In this document: positions 57,406 to 64,000 of the stretch, in pieces
How the letters are laid out: the number at the start of each line of letters is the position of its first letter
Numbering within the stretch: position 1 is the first letter of the stretch
NCBI GenBank assembly: GCA_963848415.1
Contig: CAWKDN010000001.1
Location: 3,162,001 to 3,226,000, forward strand
Direction: 5' to 3'
DNA: 64,000 bases
Origin: CAVQBC01 sp963848415
Lineage (GTDB): Bacteria; Actinomycetota; Thermoleophilia; Solirubrobacterales; Solirubrobacteraceae
Program-made: the position numbers and the translations under genes
Notes under the pieces: generated by a model
Told to the model about the DNA's origin: nothing
Databases searched by the model: none
What the model saw: the letters and a program-made list of their open reading frames with translations, nothing else

Positions 57406-58290
57406 ATGCGTGACGAGGCGACATTCCGTGTCAAGGCCGGCCTGGCCGAGATGCTCAAGGGCGGCGTGATCATGGACGTGGTCACCGCTGAGGAGGCGCG
57501 GATCGCCGAGGACGCCGGGGCCGTCGCCGTGATGGCGCTCGAGCGCGTCCCGGCCGACATCCGCCGCGACGGCGGCGTGGCCCGCATGTCGGACCCCTCC
57601 ATGATCAAGGGCATCCAGGAGGCCGTGACCATCCCGGTCATGGCCAAGGCCCGCATCGGCCACTTCGCCGAGGCGCAGGTGCTGGAGGCGCTCGAGGTCG
57701 ACTACGTCGACGAGTCCGAGGTCCTCACCCCGGCCGACGAGGCCAACCACATCGACAAGTGGGCCTTCAAGGTCCCCTTCGTGTGCGGCGCGACCAACCT
57801 GGGCGAGGCGCTGCGCCGGATCGCCGAGGGCGCGGCCATGATCCGCTCAAAGGGCGAGGCCGGCACGGGCGACATCGTCGAAGCCGTTCGCCACATGCGC
57901 AGGATCACGGGCGACATCAAGCGCCTGACGATGCTCGACGACTCAGAGCTCGCCACGGCCGCCAAGGAGCACGGCGCCCCGTTGGACGTCGTGCGCACCG
58001 TCGCCCACGACGGCAAGCTGCCGGTCGTGCTCTTCTGCGCCGGGGGCATCGCCACCCCGGCCGACGCGTCGCTGATGATGCAGCTCGGCGCCGAGGGCGT
58101 GTTCGTCGGCTCGGGCATCTTCAAGTCCGACGACCCGGCCCCGCGCGCGGCCGCGATCGTCGAGGCGACCACGCACTTCCAGGACCCGCTGCGCGTCGCG
58201 ACCGCGTCCGAGGGCCTCGGCACCGCGATGGTGTCGCTCGAGACGCGCAAGCTCGAAGAGCGCCAGCTGCTCGCCAACCGGGGCTGGTAG
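57406..58290 (+). CDS. pdxS: Pyridoxal 5'-phosphate synthase, PdxS lyase subunit
   Basis: A 294-residue TIM-barrel enzyme that makes PLP from ribose 5-phosphate, glyceraldehyde 3-phosphate and ammonia. Hallmarks are GGVIMDVVTAEEARIAEDAG, VMALERVPADIRRDGGVARM, PVMAKARIGHFAEAQVLEAL (catalytic Lys), SEVLTPADEANHID, GATNLGEALRRIAEGAAMIR (second Lys region downstream) and GAEGVFVGSGIFKSDDP. A short leader precedes the ATG, with TATCCT at 57389-57394 as a possible -10. pdxT follows 2 bp later. Confidence 0.97.
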   Translation: MRDEATFRVKAGLAEMLKGGVIMDVVTAEEARIAEDAGAVAVMALERVPADIRRDGGVARMSDPSMIKGIQEAVTIPVMAKARIGHFAEAQVLEALEVDYVDESEVLTPADEANHIDKWAFKVPFVCGATNLGEALRRIAEGAAMIRSKGEAGTGDIVEAVRHMRRITGDIKRLTMLDDSELATAAKEHGAPLDVVRTVAHDGKLPVVLFCAGGIATPADASLMMQLGAEGVFVGSGIFKSDDPAPRAAAIVEATTHFQDPLRVATASEGLGTAMVSLETRKLEERQLLANRGW

Positions 58291-58292
58291 CC

Positions 58293-58883
58293 GTGGCGGC
58301 GCAAGCCGCGCCCCGCGTCGGCGTGCTCGCCCTGCAGGGCGACTTCGCCGCCCACGTGCGGATGCTCGCAGCACTCGGCGCCGACCCGGTCGAGGTGCGC
58401 CTCCCGGCCGACCTCGACGGGCTCGAGGGGCTCGTCATCCCCGGCGGCGAGTCGACGACCATGACGCTCGGGATCGAGCGGGAAGGGCTCGCGGACCCGC
58501 TGCGGGCGCTCGCGCGTTCCGGAATGCCCGTGCTCGGCACCTGCGCGGGGATGATCCTGCTCGACCGCGAGCACCTCGGCGTGATGGACATGACCTGCGC
58601 CCGCAACGCCTTCGGGCGCCAGGTTCGCTCCTTCGAGGCCGACCTGGAGATCCCCGGGGTCGCGGGGCCGCCCGTCCGTGCCGTCTTCATCCGCGCCCCG
58701 TGGGTCGCCTCGCACGGCGACGCGGTCGAGATCCTCGCCTCCGTCGACGGCCATCCCGTCGCCGCCCGCCAGGACGAGCTGCTGGTGATCTCCTTCCACC
58801 CCGAGATCGCGGGCGAGGACCGGCTGCACGCGCTCTTCCTCGACCGTGTGCGGGCCACCCGCGCCGTACGCCAAGCCGCCTGA
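58293..58883 (+). CDS. pdxT: Pyridoxal 5'-phosphate synthase, PdxT glutaminase subunit
   Basis: A 196-residue class I glutamine amidotransferase supplying ammonia to PdxS. GVLALQGDFAAHVRML is at the N-terminus, IPGGESTTMTLGIE near 48, GTCAGMILLDRE (nucleophile Cys) near 80 and ISFHPEIAGEDRLHALF (His-Glu) near 170, so the triad is complete. GTG start 2 bp after pdxS. Confidence 0.96.
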   Translation: MAAQAAPRVGVLALQGDFAAHVRMLAALGADPVEVRLPADLDGLEGLVIPGGESTTMTLGIEREGLADPLRALARSGMPVLGTCAGMILLDREHLGVMDMTCARNAFGRQVRSFEADLEIPGVAGPPVRAVFIRAPWVASHGDAVEILASVDGHPVAARQDELLVISFHPEIAGEDRLHALFLDRVRATRAVRQAA

Positions 58884-58884
58884 C

Positions 58885-59541
58885 GTGCCCGACTTCTCGC
58901 TGTACTTCGTCCGCCACGGCGAGTCGGTCGCCAACGTCCACGACCGCGAGCGCACGCGCGCGCCGGAGGACGCCGACCGGCTCTCCGAGCGCGGCTGGGA
59001 GCAGGCGCGCGGGCTCGGGCGACGGCTCGAGTCCGAGGGGCTCGAGCTGATCGTCGCCAGCCCGATGCGCCGCGCGCAGGAGACGGCGGCGGGCATCGCC
59101 GAGGTGCTCGGGCTGCCGGTCGAGACCGACGACGAGCTGCACGAGGTGCGCCAGTCGCGGGCGTTCTACGACGCCTCGCCGGACGGCGGCGCGCACGCCA
59201 CGCTCGCGTGGATGCCGGGCGCCGCGCCCGACTACGCCGAGCCGGGCGCCGAGTCCTTCGCCGCCATCGTCGGCCGCGTCCGCCGCGTCCGCGAGCGCCT
59301 CGAGGCGCACGCCGCCGAGCGCCGTGTGCTCGCCGTCAGCCACTATGGCTTCCTGCACTTCTTCCTCGGCGACACGCTGTTCGACGAGGACTTCGCGCCG
59401 GGGCACGTGGTCGCGCTCTACCAGGCGGGCCACGCCAACACCGGCATCAGCATCTTCGAGCACCACGACGAGCGCCGCATGGACGGACTGGACTTCTCCG
59501 GCTGGACCCTGACCACCTGGAACGACCGGGCGCACCTGTGA
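58885..59541 (+). CDS. Histidine phosphatase family protein (phosphoglycerate mutase-like)
   Basis: A 218-residue phosphatase. The RHG motif is in LYFVRHGESVANVHDRERTR near residue 9, IVASPMRRAQETAAGIAEVL near 56 carries conserved Arg, and RVLAVSHYGFLHFFLGD near 150 carries the second catalytic His. The substrate is not evident; broad phosphomonoesterase activity or a specific metabolite repair role are both possible. GTG start one base after the pdxT stop, and its stop overlaps the aldo/keto reductase GTG by 4 nt, so pdxS-pdxT-phosphatase-reductase may be one transcript. Confidence 0.9.
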   Translation: MPDFSLYFVRHGESVANVHDRERTRAPEDADRLSERGWEQARGLGRRLESEGLELIVASPMRRAQETAAGIAEVLGLPVETDDELHEVRQSRAFYDASPDGGAHATLAWMPGAAPDYAEPGAESFAAIVGRVRRVRERLEAHAAERRVLAVSHYGFLHFFLGDTLFDEDFAPGHVVALYQAGHANTGISIFEHHDERRMDGLDFSGWTLTTWNDRAHL

Positions 59542-60488
59542 CCCCGGCGCTGCGGTCCCTGGGGAGGACCGGCCTGCGCGTGAGCTCGCTCGGGCTCGGG
59601 CTGGCGGCGCTCGGCCGCCCGGCCTACATCAACCTCGGCCATGACGCCGACCTCGGCGAGGACAAGAGCGTCGCGGCGCTCCAGGCGCGGGCGCACGCCG
59701 TGCTCGACGCGGCTTACGCGGCCGGCGTGCGCTACTACGACGCCGCGCGCTCCTACGGCCGCGCGGAGGCGTTCCTCGCGAGCTGGCTGGCCGCGCGCTC
59801 GCCCGAGGACGTAGCGGTCGGATCGAAGTGGGGCTACGAGTACGTCGGCGACTGGCGGCTGGACGCCGACACGCACGAGGTCAAGGACCTCAGCGCCTCC
59901 CAGCTGCGCCGCCAGCTGGCCGAGACGCGGGCGCTGCTCGGCGACCGGCTCGGGCTCTACCAGATCCATTCGGCCACGGTCGACAGCGGCGTCCTGGAGG
60001 ATCCCGACGTGCGCGCCGAGCTCGACGCGCTGCGGGCGACCGGCGTGGCGATCGGGATCTCGACGACCGGCGCCGACCAGGCCGGCACGATCGACCGCGC
60101 GCTGGCGGTCGGTGGCTTCGACACCGTGCAGGCGACCTGGAACCTGCTCGAGCCCTCCGCCGGCCCGGCGCTCGAGCGCGCGCACGCGGCGGGCCTGGGG
60201 ATCATCGTCAAGGAGGCGCTCGCCAACGGGCGCCTGACGGCCCGCGGCGGGATCGCGGCGCTCGACGACGCGGCCGCCCGGCGCGGCACGACGCCCGACG
60301 CGCTGGCCATCGCCGCCGTGCTCGCCCAGCCGTGGGCGGACGTCGTGCTCAGCGGCGCGGCCACCGCCGCGACGCTGCAGAGCAACCTCGCCGCCGGCGA
60401 GCTCGACTGGGAGGACGGTGGGCTCGGCGCACTCGCGGAGCCACCCGAGGCCTACTGGGAGCGCCGCGGCGACCTCCCCTGGCGCTGA
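59538..60488 (+). CDS. Aldo/keto reductase
   Basis: A 316-residue TIM-barrel NADPH reductase. Catalytic tetrad residues are visible: Asp and Tyr in YYDAARSYGRAEAFL near 62-70, Lys in VGSKWGYEY near 95 and His in YQIHSATVDSG near 141. The nucleotide-binding end shows VLSGAATAATLQSNLAAGEL near 275. It resembles the L-fucose dehydrogenase/pyridoxal reductase-like AKR groups. Given pdxS-pdxT upstream and a 4-nt overlap, pyridoxal reduction is conceivable but unproven. Confidence 0.9.
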   Translation: MTPALRSLGRTGLRVSSLGLGLAALGRPAYINLGHDADLGEDKSVAALQARAHAVLDAAYAAGVRYYDAARSYGRAEAFLASWLAARSPEDVAVGSKWGYEYVGDWRLDADTHEVKDLSASQLRRQLAETRALLGDRLGLYQIHSATVDSGVLEDPDVRAELDALRATGVAIGISTTGADQAGTIDRALAVGGFDTVQATWNLLEPSAGPALERAHAAGLGIIVKEALANGRLTARGGIAALDDAAARRGTTPDALAIAAVLAQPWADVVLSGAATAATLQSNLAAGELDWEDGGLGALAEPPEAYWERRGDLPWR

Positions 60489-60497
60489 GCGTCGCTC

Positions 60498-61442
60498 GTG
60501 CTCGGCGCGGACCCACGGCAGACGACCGCCGAGAACTACCGGCGCTTCTCCCGACACGCCGCGGCGGGCAAGTCGCCGCTGTACGCCGAGCTGACCGCGC
60601 GCATCGCCGACGACGCCGAGCTGCTCGGCTTCCTGGGCGAGCTGCCGCCGGCCAAGCGCCAGCCCAACCTGCTGCTCGGGGCGGTGCGCTTCCTCTACGG
60701 CACCCAGTTCGACTACGCCGCCTTCCGCGCGGCCGTGCTCGACCAGCGGGACGCCGTCGCGGCGGTCATGCAGCGACGGCGCACGCAGACCAACGAGCCC
60801 GCGCGCTGCGCGATCCTCCTGCCGCTGCTGGCGCGCTTCAAGCAGCCGCTCGCGCTGCTCGAGGTCGGCGCCGCCGCCGGGCTGTGCCTGCTGGGAGATC
60901 GCTACGGCTACGCCTACGGCGGCCATCGCGTGGGGCCGCAAGAGGTCGTGTTCCCGTGCGAGCCGCGCGGCGCGGTCCCGCTCCCGGACCGGCTGCCTGA
61001 GATCGCGTGGCGGGCCGGCATCGACCTCGAGCCGGTCGACCTCGCGGCCGCCGAGGACGTCCGCTGGCTGGAGGCACTCGTCTGGCCGGGACGGCCCGAC
61101 CGCCTCGACCGCCTGCGGCTCGCGATCGCGATCGCCCGCCGCGACCCGCCGCGCATCGTGCGCGGCGACCTGCTCGACCGCCTCGAGGACGTCGCCGCCG
61201 AGGCCCCGCGCGACGCGACGCTCGTCGTCTTCCACACCGCAGTGCTCGCCTACCTCGGCGACGAGCAGCGCGCCGAGTTCGCCCGCCGGGTGCGCGAGCT
61301 GGACGCGGTGTGGCTCGCCAGCGAGGCCCCGGGCGTGACGCCGGGGGTCGCGGCGGCGGGCGAGGCGGGCTTCGTGCTCGCCCACGACGGGCGCGCGGTC
61401 GCGCGCTGCGACTCCCACGGTGGCTGGCTCGAGTGGCTGTGA
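60498..61442 (+). CDS. DUF2332 family protein
   Basis: A 314-residue protein matching DUF2332 of actinobacteria and proteobacteria as I recall it. ENYRRFSRHAAAGKSPLYAE at the N-terminus, KRQPNLLLGAVRFLYGT near 55, TNEPARCAILLPLLARF near 97 and LALLEVGAAAGLCLLGDRYG near 118 are typical. The last is a GxxxG methyltransferase-like loop, so an S-adenosylmethionine fold is possible. A later VVFHTAVLAYL matches the family. No characterised function. GTG start 9 bp after the reductase stop. Confidence 0.85.
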   Translation: MLGADPRQTTAENYRRFSRHAAAGKSPLYAELTARIADDAELLGFLGELPPAKRQPNLLLGAVRFLYGTQFDYAAFRAAVLDQRDAVAAVMQRRRTQTNEPARCAILLPLLARFKQPLALLEVGAAAGLCLLGDRYGYAYGGHRVGPQEVVFPCEPRGAVPLPDRLPEIAWRAGIDLEPVDLAAAEDVRWLEALVWPGRPDRLDRLRLAIAIARRDPPRIVRGDLLDRLEDVAAEAPRDATLVVFHTAVLAYLGDEQRAEFARRVRELDAVWLASEAPGVTPGVAAAGEAGFVLAHDGRAVARCDSHGGWLEWL

Positions 61443-61452
61443 GCCCGGCGCG

Positions 61453-61468
61453 GCGCGCGTCAGCGCGC
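61453..61468. terminator. Short GC hairpin after DUF2332 gene
   Basis: GCGCGC-GTCA-GCGCGC, 10 bp past the DUF2332 stop, with the VOC remnant's stop in the loop. Simple GC alternation is common here, so this is weak. Confidence 0.3.
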
Positions 61469-61552
61469 GCGGTCGAAGCCCGTGGCGGCGGCCCCGTCGC
61501 GGTAGGAGAGCGCGGGGTAGATCGTCTGGTGGGCGGTGGTCGTCTGGCTCAT
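61460..61552 (-). pseudogene. Remnant of a VOC-family gene (first about 20 codons)
   Basis: A 30-codon frame from ATG 61552 encodes MSQTTTAHQTIYPALSYRDG and then ATGFDRAR before a stop. The IYPALSYRD segment is the standard N-terminus of PhnB-like VOC proteins, often found just downstream of this type of AraC regulator. Everything after that is missing, so a deletion has probably removed most of the gene. Confidence 0.6.
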
Positions 61553-61597
61553 GGCCGCCACGCTACGCCGGCCGCCCCGGCGCGGATTGGACGGATG

Positions 61598-62506
61598 TCA
61601 TCCGGCGAGGCTCGCGACGCCGCCCTCGTCGGGCAGCAGGCTCGCCAGGTAGCCGCTCGGGGTCGTGCCGGCGAAGGCGCGGAAGTCGCGGTTGAAGTGC
61701 GCCTGGTCGTAGTAACCGGCGTCGAGCGCCAGCGGCCCCCAGTCCTCGCCGGGCGCCGCCTCGAGCGCCCGCACCACCCGCCGGAAGCGCAGGATCCGCG
61801 CCATCGCCTTCGGCGGCAGCCCGAGCTCGCGCCGGAAGCCGGCGGACAGGTGCTGCCGGCTGACGCCCAGCTCGGCGGCCAGCGTCGCCACGCCGAGGCG
61901 GCCCTCGCTCGCCGCCAGCCGCCGCCACGCCCACTCGATGCTCGCCACCGGGCGTGGCGCCCGCTCCAGCCGGCGCTCCAGCGCGGCGCCGAGCAGCGCG
62001 AAGCGCGTGCCCCAGTCCGGCGCCGCCTGCAGCCGGTCGGCCAGCCGCGCCGCGCCCGGCCCGAGCACGTCGGAGAGCTCGACGGTGCGGTTGGCCAGCT
62101 CGTGCATCGGCACGCCGAGCAGCCGGCGCGCGCCGAACGGCGTCAGGTCGACCTCGATCCCGCGCTGATGGCCCGGCGAGGTCACCTCGGCCGGACCGTC
62201 GTAGAGGCCGGCCACGAACGAGGTCAGCTCGACCGGCCCCGTCGCCTGCCGCGGGCCGGCGACGCGGATGGGCGGGCCGAAGCCGACGATCAGCGTCACG
62301 TCGGTGCCCGGCAGCTCGAGGCGCCGGGTGAAGCCGGGGGTGTCCTCCTCGTAGCCGCAGAACTGCCGCACGTGCCGGCGCAGGGCCGGGCCGGGGCGGC
62401 CGAAGGCGAGCTCCCAGGCGCCGAGCGCCGAAGCGTGGCGCACCACCCGCACGCCCGCCGCCGGCGCCGCCGCGGCGACGGTGGCCGGCTCAGACCACGA
62501 GGCCAT
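61598..62506 (-). CDS. AraC family transcriptional regulator
   Basis: A 302-residue regulator with an N-terminal ligand-type domain (about 20-180) and a C-terminal AraC HTH pair (about 205-290). LGVATLAAELGVSRQHLSAG forms the first HTH, RFRRVVRALEAAPGEDW follows, and LALDAGYYDQAHFNRDFRAF and GTTPSGYLASL complete the second. The start overlaps the stop of the aldehyde dehydrogenase gene by 17 bp. The VOC remnant just downstream was probably its former target. Confidence 0.9.
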   Translation of the reverse strand: MASWSEPATVAAAAPAAGVRVVRHASALGAWELAFGRPGPALRRHVRQFCGYEEDTPGFTRRLELPGTDVTLIVGFGPPIRVAGPRQATGPVELTSFVAGLYDGPAEVTSPGHQRGIEVDLTPFGARRLLGVPMHELANRTVELSDVLGPGAARLADRLQAAPDWGTRFALLGAALERRLERAPRPVASIEWAWRRLAASEGRLGVATLAAELGVSRQHLSAGFRRELGLPPKAMARILRFRRVVRALEAAPGEDWGPLALDAGYYDQAHFNRDFRAFAGTTPSGYLASLLPDEGGVASLAG

Positions 62507-64000
62507 GGCGCATGGTGTTCTCGGTCACCACGCGGGGCTCGACGAACTGCAGCAGGTAGCCGGGCCCGCCCGCCTTGGTCCCGGTGCCCGACAGCCGGTT
62601 GCCGCCGAAGGGCTGGCGGCCGACCATCGCGCCGGTGATGTTGCGGTTGACGTAGAGGTTGCCGACCGGCGTGCGCGCGGCCACGTAGTCGACGGTCTCG
62701 GGGTTGCGGGCGAAGAGCCCGCCGGTCAGCGCGTAGGACGAGGCGTCGACGCGGTCGCAGGCCTCCTGCACCCCGGACACGCGCTCGACGGTGAGCACCG
62801 GCCCGAAGATCTCCTCCAGCACGACCGGCGAGTCGGCCGGCAGGTCGGTCGCGACGGTCGGGGCGACGAACCAGCCGGCGCCGGCGGGCGGCTCGGCCTG
62901 TGCGGCGATCCGTCCGCCGGCGCGCGCCTGCTCCACGTAGCCCTGGATGCGCTCCTGCGCGGCCCGCTCGATCACGGCCGGGACGTCGACGTCGAGCGCC
63001 TCGGCCTGGCCGACGCGCAGGTCGCGCACGCGGCCCGCCAGCCGCTCGACCAGATGGTCGTGCACGGCCTCGTGGCAGAGCACGCGCGAGGCCGCCGAGC
63101 ACTTCTGGCCGGCGTAGCCGTAGGCGGAGTAGACGAGGTCGGGCACGACGTCGTCGAGGTCGGCGTCGGCGTCGACGATCACGCAGTTCTTGCCGCCCAT
63201 CTCCGCGATCACCCGCTTGAGGTGGTTCTGCCCCGCGGGGACGTCGGCGGCGGTGCGGACGATCTCCAGGCCGACCTGCCCCGAGCCGGTGAACGCGATC
63301 GTGTGCACGCGCGGGTCGGCCACGAGCGCGGCCCCGACGTCGCCCTCGCCGGGCAGCAGCGCGAGCGCGTCGGGCGGCACGCCGGCCTCGCGCAGCGCCT
63401 GGACGACCATCAGCCCGCAGCCGGGCGACTGCTCCGCGGGCTTGACCACGACCGCGTTGCCGGTCGCCAGCGCGGCGCTGGTCATCCCGCAGCAGATGGC
63501 GACCGGGAAGTTCCAGGGCGAGATGACCGCGACGACGCCGCGCGGCGTCCAGCGCAGCTCGTTGCGCTCGCCGGGGACCTGCACGAGCTCCGGGCCGCGC
63601 GCGAGCTCGATCGCTCCGCGCGCGTAGTACTCGAGGAAGTCGATCGCCTCGCAGACGTCGGCGTCGGCCTCCTTCCACGGCTTCGCACACTCGCGGACCT
63701 CGAGCGCGGCGACCTCCAGGCGACGCTCGCGCAGCCACGCCGCCGCGCCGACCAGCACCTCCGCGCGGCGCTCGGCGGGCGTCGCGGCCCACTCGCGCGC
63801 GCCGCGCTGGGCGGCGGTGAGCGCGCGGTCGATCTCCTGCGGCGTCGCGGCGGCCGCCTCGGCGACCGGCCGGTCCGGCGCCCCGGGGTCGGCGGAGACG
63901 ATCTCGGCGCCCTCGCGGCGCTCGCCGGAGACCCACACGGGCACGCGCAGCGGGCGGCGGGCGTCGAAGGCGGCCAGCGCGTCGGCGAGCCCGGCGCGCA
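62490..64000 (-). CDS. Aldehyde dehydrogenase, L-glutamate-gamma-semialdehyde (pyrroline-5-carboxylate) dehydrogenase type, 5' end outside window
   Basis: About 502 residues are visible, and the frame stays open to the window edge without a good start. Motifs: VVAVISPWNFPVAICCGMTS near the middle, GNAVVVKPAEQSPG, EMGGKNCVIVDADADL (general base Glu), YAGQKCSAASRV (catalytic Cys) and VLEEIFGPVLTVERV. They match PruA/RocA and the C-terminal half of PutA, which oxidise glutamate semialdehyde to glutamate in proline catabolism. Codons upstream of 63944 read LADALAAFDARRPLRVPVWV, so the GTG there is not the start. Whether a proline dehydrogenase domain is fused cannot be seen. Confidence 0.85.
   Translation of the reverse strand, partial: RAGLADALAAFDARRPLRVPVWVSGERREGAEIVSADPGAPDRPVAEAAAATPQEIDRALTAAQRGAREWAATPAERRAEVLVGAAAWLRERRLEVAALEVRECAKPWKEADADVCEAIDFLEYYARGAIELARGPELVQVPGERNELRWTPRGVVAVISPWNFPVAICCGMTSAALATGNAVVVKPAEQSPGCGLMVVQALREAGVPPDALALLPGEGDVGAALVADPRVHTIAFTGSGQVGLEIVRTAADVPAGQNHLKRVIAEMGGKNCVIVDADADLDDVVPDLVYSAYGYAGQKCSAASRVLCHEAVHDHLVERLAGRVRDLRVGQAEALDVDVPAVIERAAQERIQGYVEQARAGGRIAAQAEPPAGAGWFVAPTVATDLPADSPVVLEEIFGPVLTVERVSGVQEACDRVDASSYALTGGLFARNPETVDYVAARTPVGNLYVNRNITGAMVGRQPFGGNRLSGTGTKAGGPGYLLQFVEPRVVTENTMRHGLVV

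Noticed and set aside
1..64000. CRISPR arrays, insertion sequences, prophage or toxin-antitoxin modules
   Set aside because: I saw no regularly spaced repeats, transposase motifs or phage structural genes. XerD at 1054 is the housekeeping type.

Overview
The window is very GC-rich and densely packed with genes. Many genes start with GTG and join in 4-nt stop/start overlaps (GTGA or ATGA). The gene content suggests an actinobacterium, most likely of the class Thermoleophilia (Solirubrobacterales, Conexibacter- or Solirubrobacter-like). Pointers are a DUF3866-NUDIX-xerD-deoB-mutM run, recO-ppdK-dgt-dnaG, an F420-type LLM oxidoreductase, MGT-type glycosyltransferase, DUF2332 and an actinobacterial-type LexA box. 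This placement is inferred from gene content and base composition; no 16S or ribosomal marker is present.

Layout. 1-10.7 kb is a housekeeping run: DUF3866, NUDIX, xerD, deoB, mutM, a glutaredoxin, recO, pyruvate phosphate dikinase, a dGTPase-like HD hydrolase and dnaG. 10.7-12.4 kb holds a LysR regulator divergent from an Hsp31/DJ-1 protein around a perfect dyad. 12.4-18.9 kb is a glycerol/polyol-phosphate locus: HAD phosphatase, glycerol-1-phosphate dehydrogenase homologue and glycerol kinase on the minus strand, with an FGGY kinase and a GpsA-like dehydrogenase divergent to it. 18.9-21.2 kb holds a MOSC protein, a VOC protein, an HNH endonuclease behind a LexA-type SOS box, tRNA-Asn and a decayed NTF2-like gene. 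21.2-25.6 kb is a sulfate ABC importer (cysP-T-W-A) closed by an Rrf2 regulator. 25.6-33.3 kb holds a DksA-type zinc-finger gene, a cold-shock gene, an LLM oxidoreductase and glycosyltransferase (each frameshifted), a response regulator with an HD-GYP protein, an SDR, a membrane protein, tRNA-Met and a frameshifted histidine phosphatase.

33.3-43.0 kb is the most distinctive part. A GntR/FCD regulator is divergent, across a dyad, from a ten-gene operon. A PEP-synthase-like phosphotransferase is split between its first gene (acceptor-type domain plus swivelling phospho-His domain) and its last gene (ATP-grasp domain). Between them lie a three-subunit molybdenum hydroxylase, a fumarylacetoacetase-family enzyme, an ABM-fold protein, two cyclase/formamidase-family hydrolases and a tiny tail-anchored protein. 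No PEP/pyruvate-binding barrel is present. The architecture matches phenylphosphate synthase or rifampin phosphotransferase cut in two, so I propose a catabolic pathway that starts by phosphorylating an unknown organic substrate from ATP.

43.0-52.3 kb is further catabolic content: alpha/beta hydrolase, FGGY kinase, zinc alcohol dehydrogenase, amidohydrolase, VOC protein, formamidase with an FmdB-like protein, a Tat-exported BBE-type flavoprotein and an enoyl-CoA hydratase. 52.4-54.9 kb encodes a four-helix membrane protein and a large tail-anchored coiled-coil protein. 54.9-64 kb returns to general metabolism: gluQ, rmlC, an RpiR regulator, pdxS-pdxT, a histidine phosphatase, an aldo/keto reductase, DUF2332, a VOC remnant, an AraC regulator and a truncated pyrroline-5-carboxylate dehydrogenase-like gene. 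Several genes carry single-base frameshifts, so either the assembly has indel errors or these genes are decaying.
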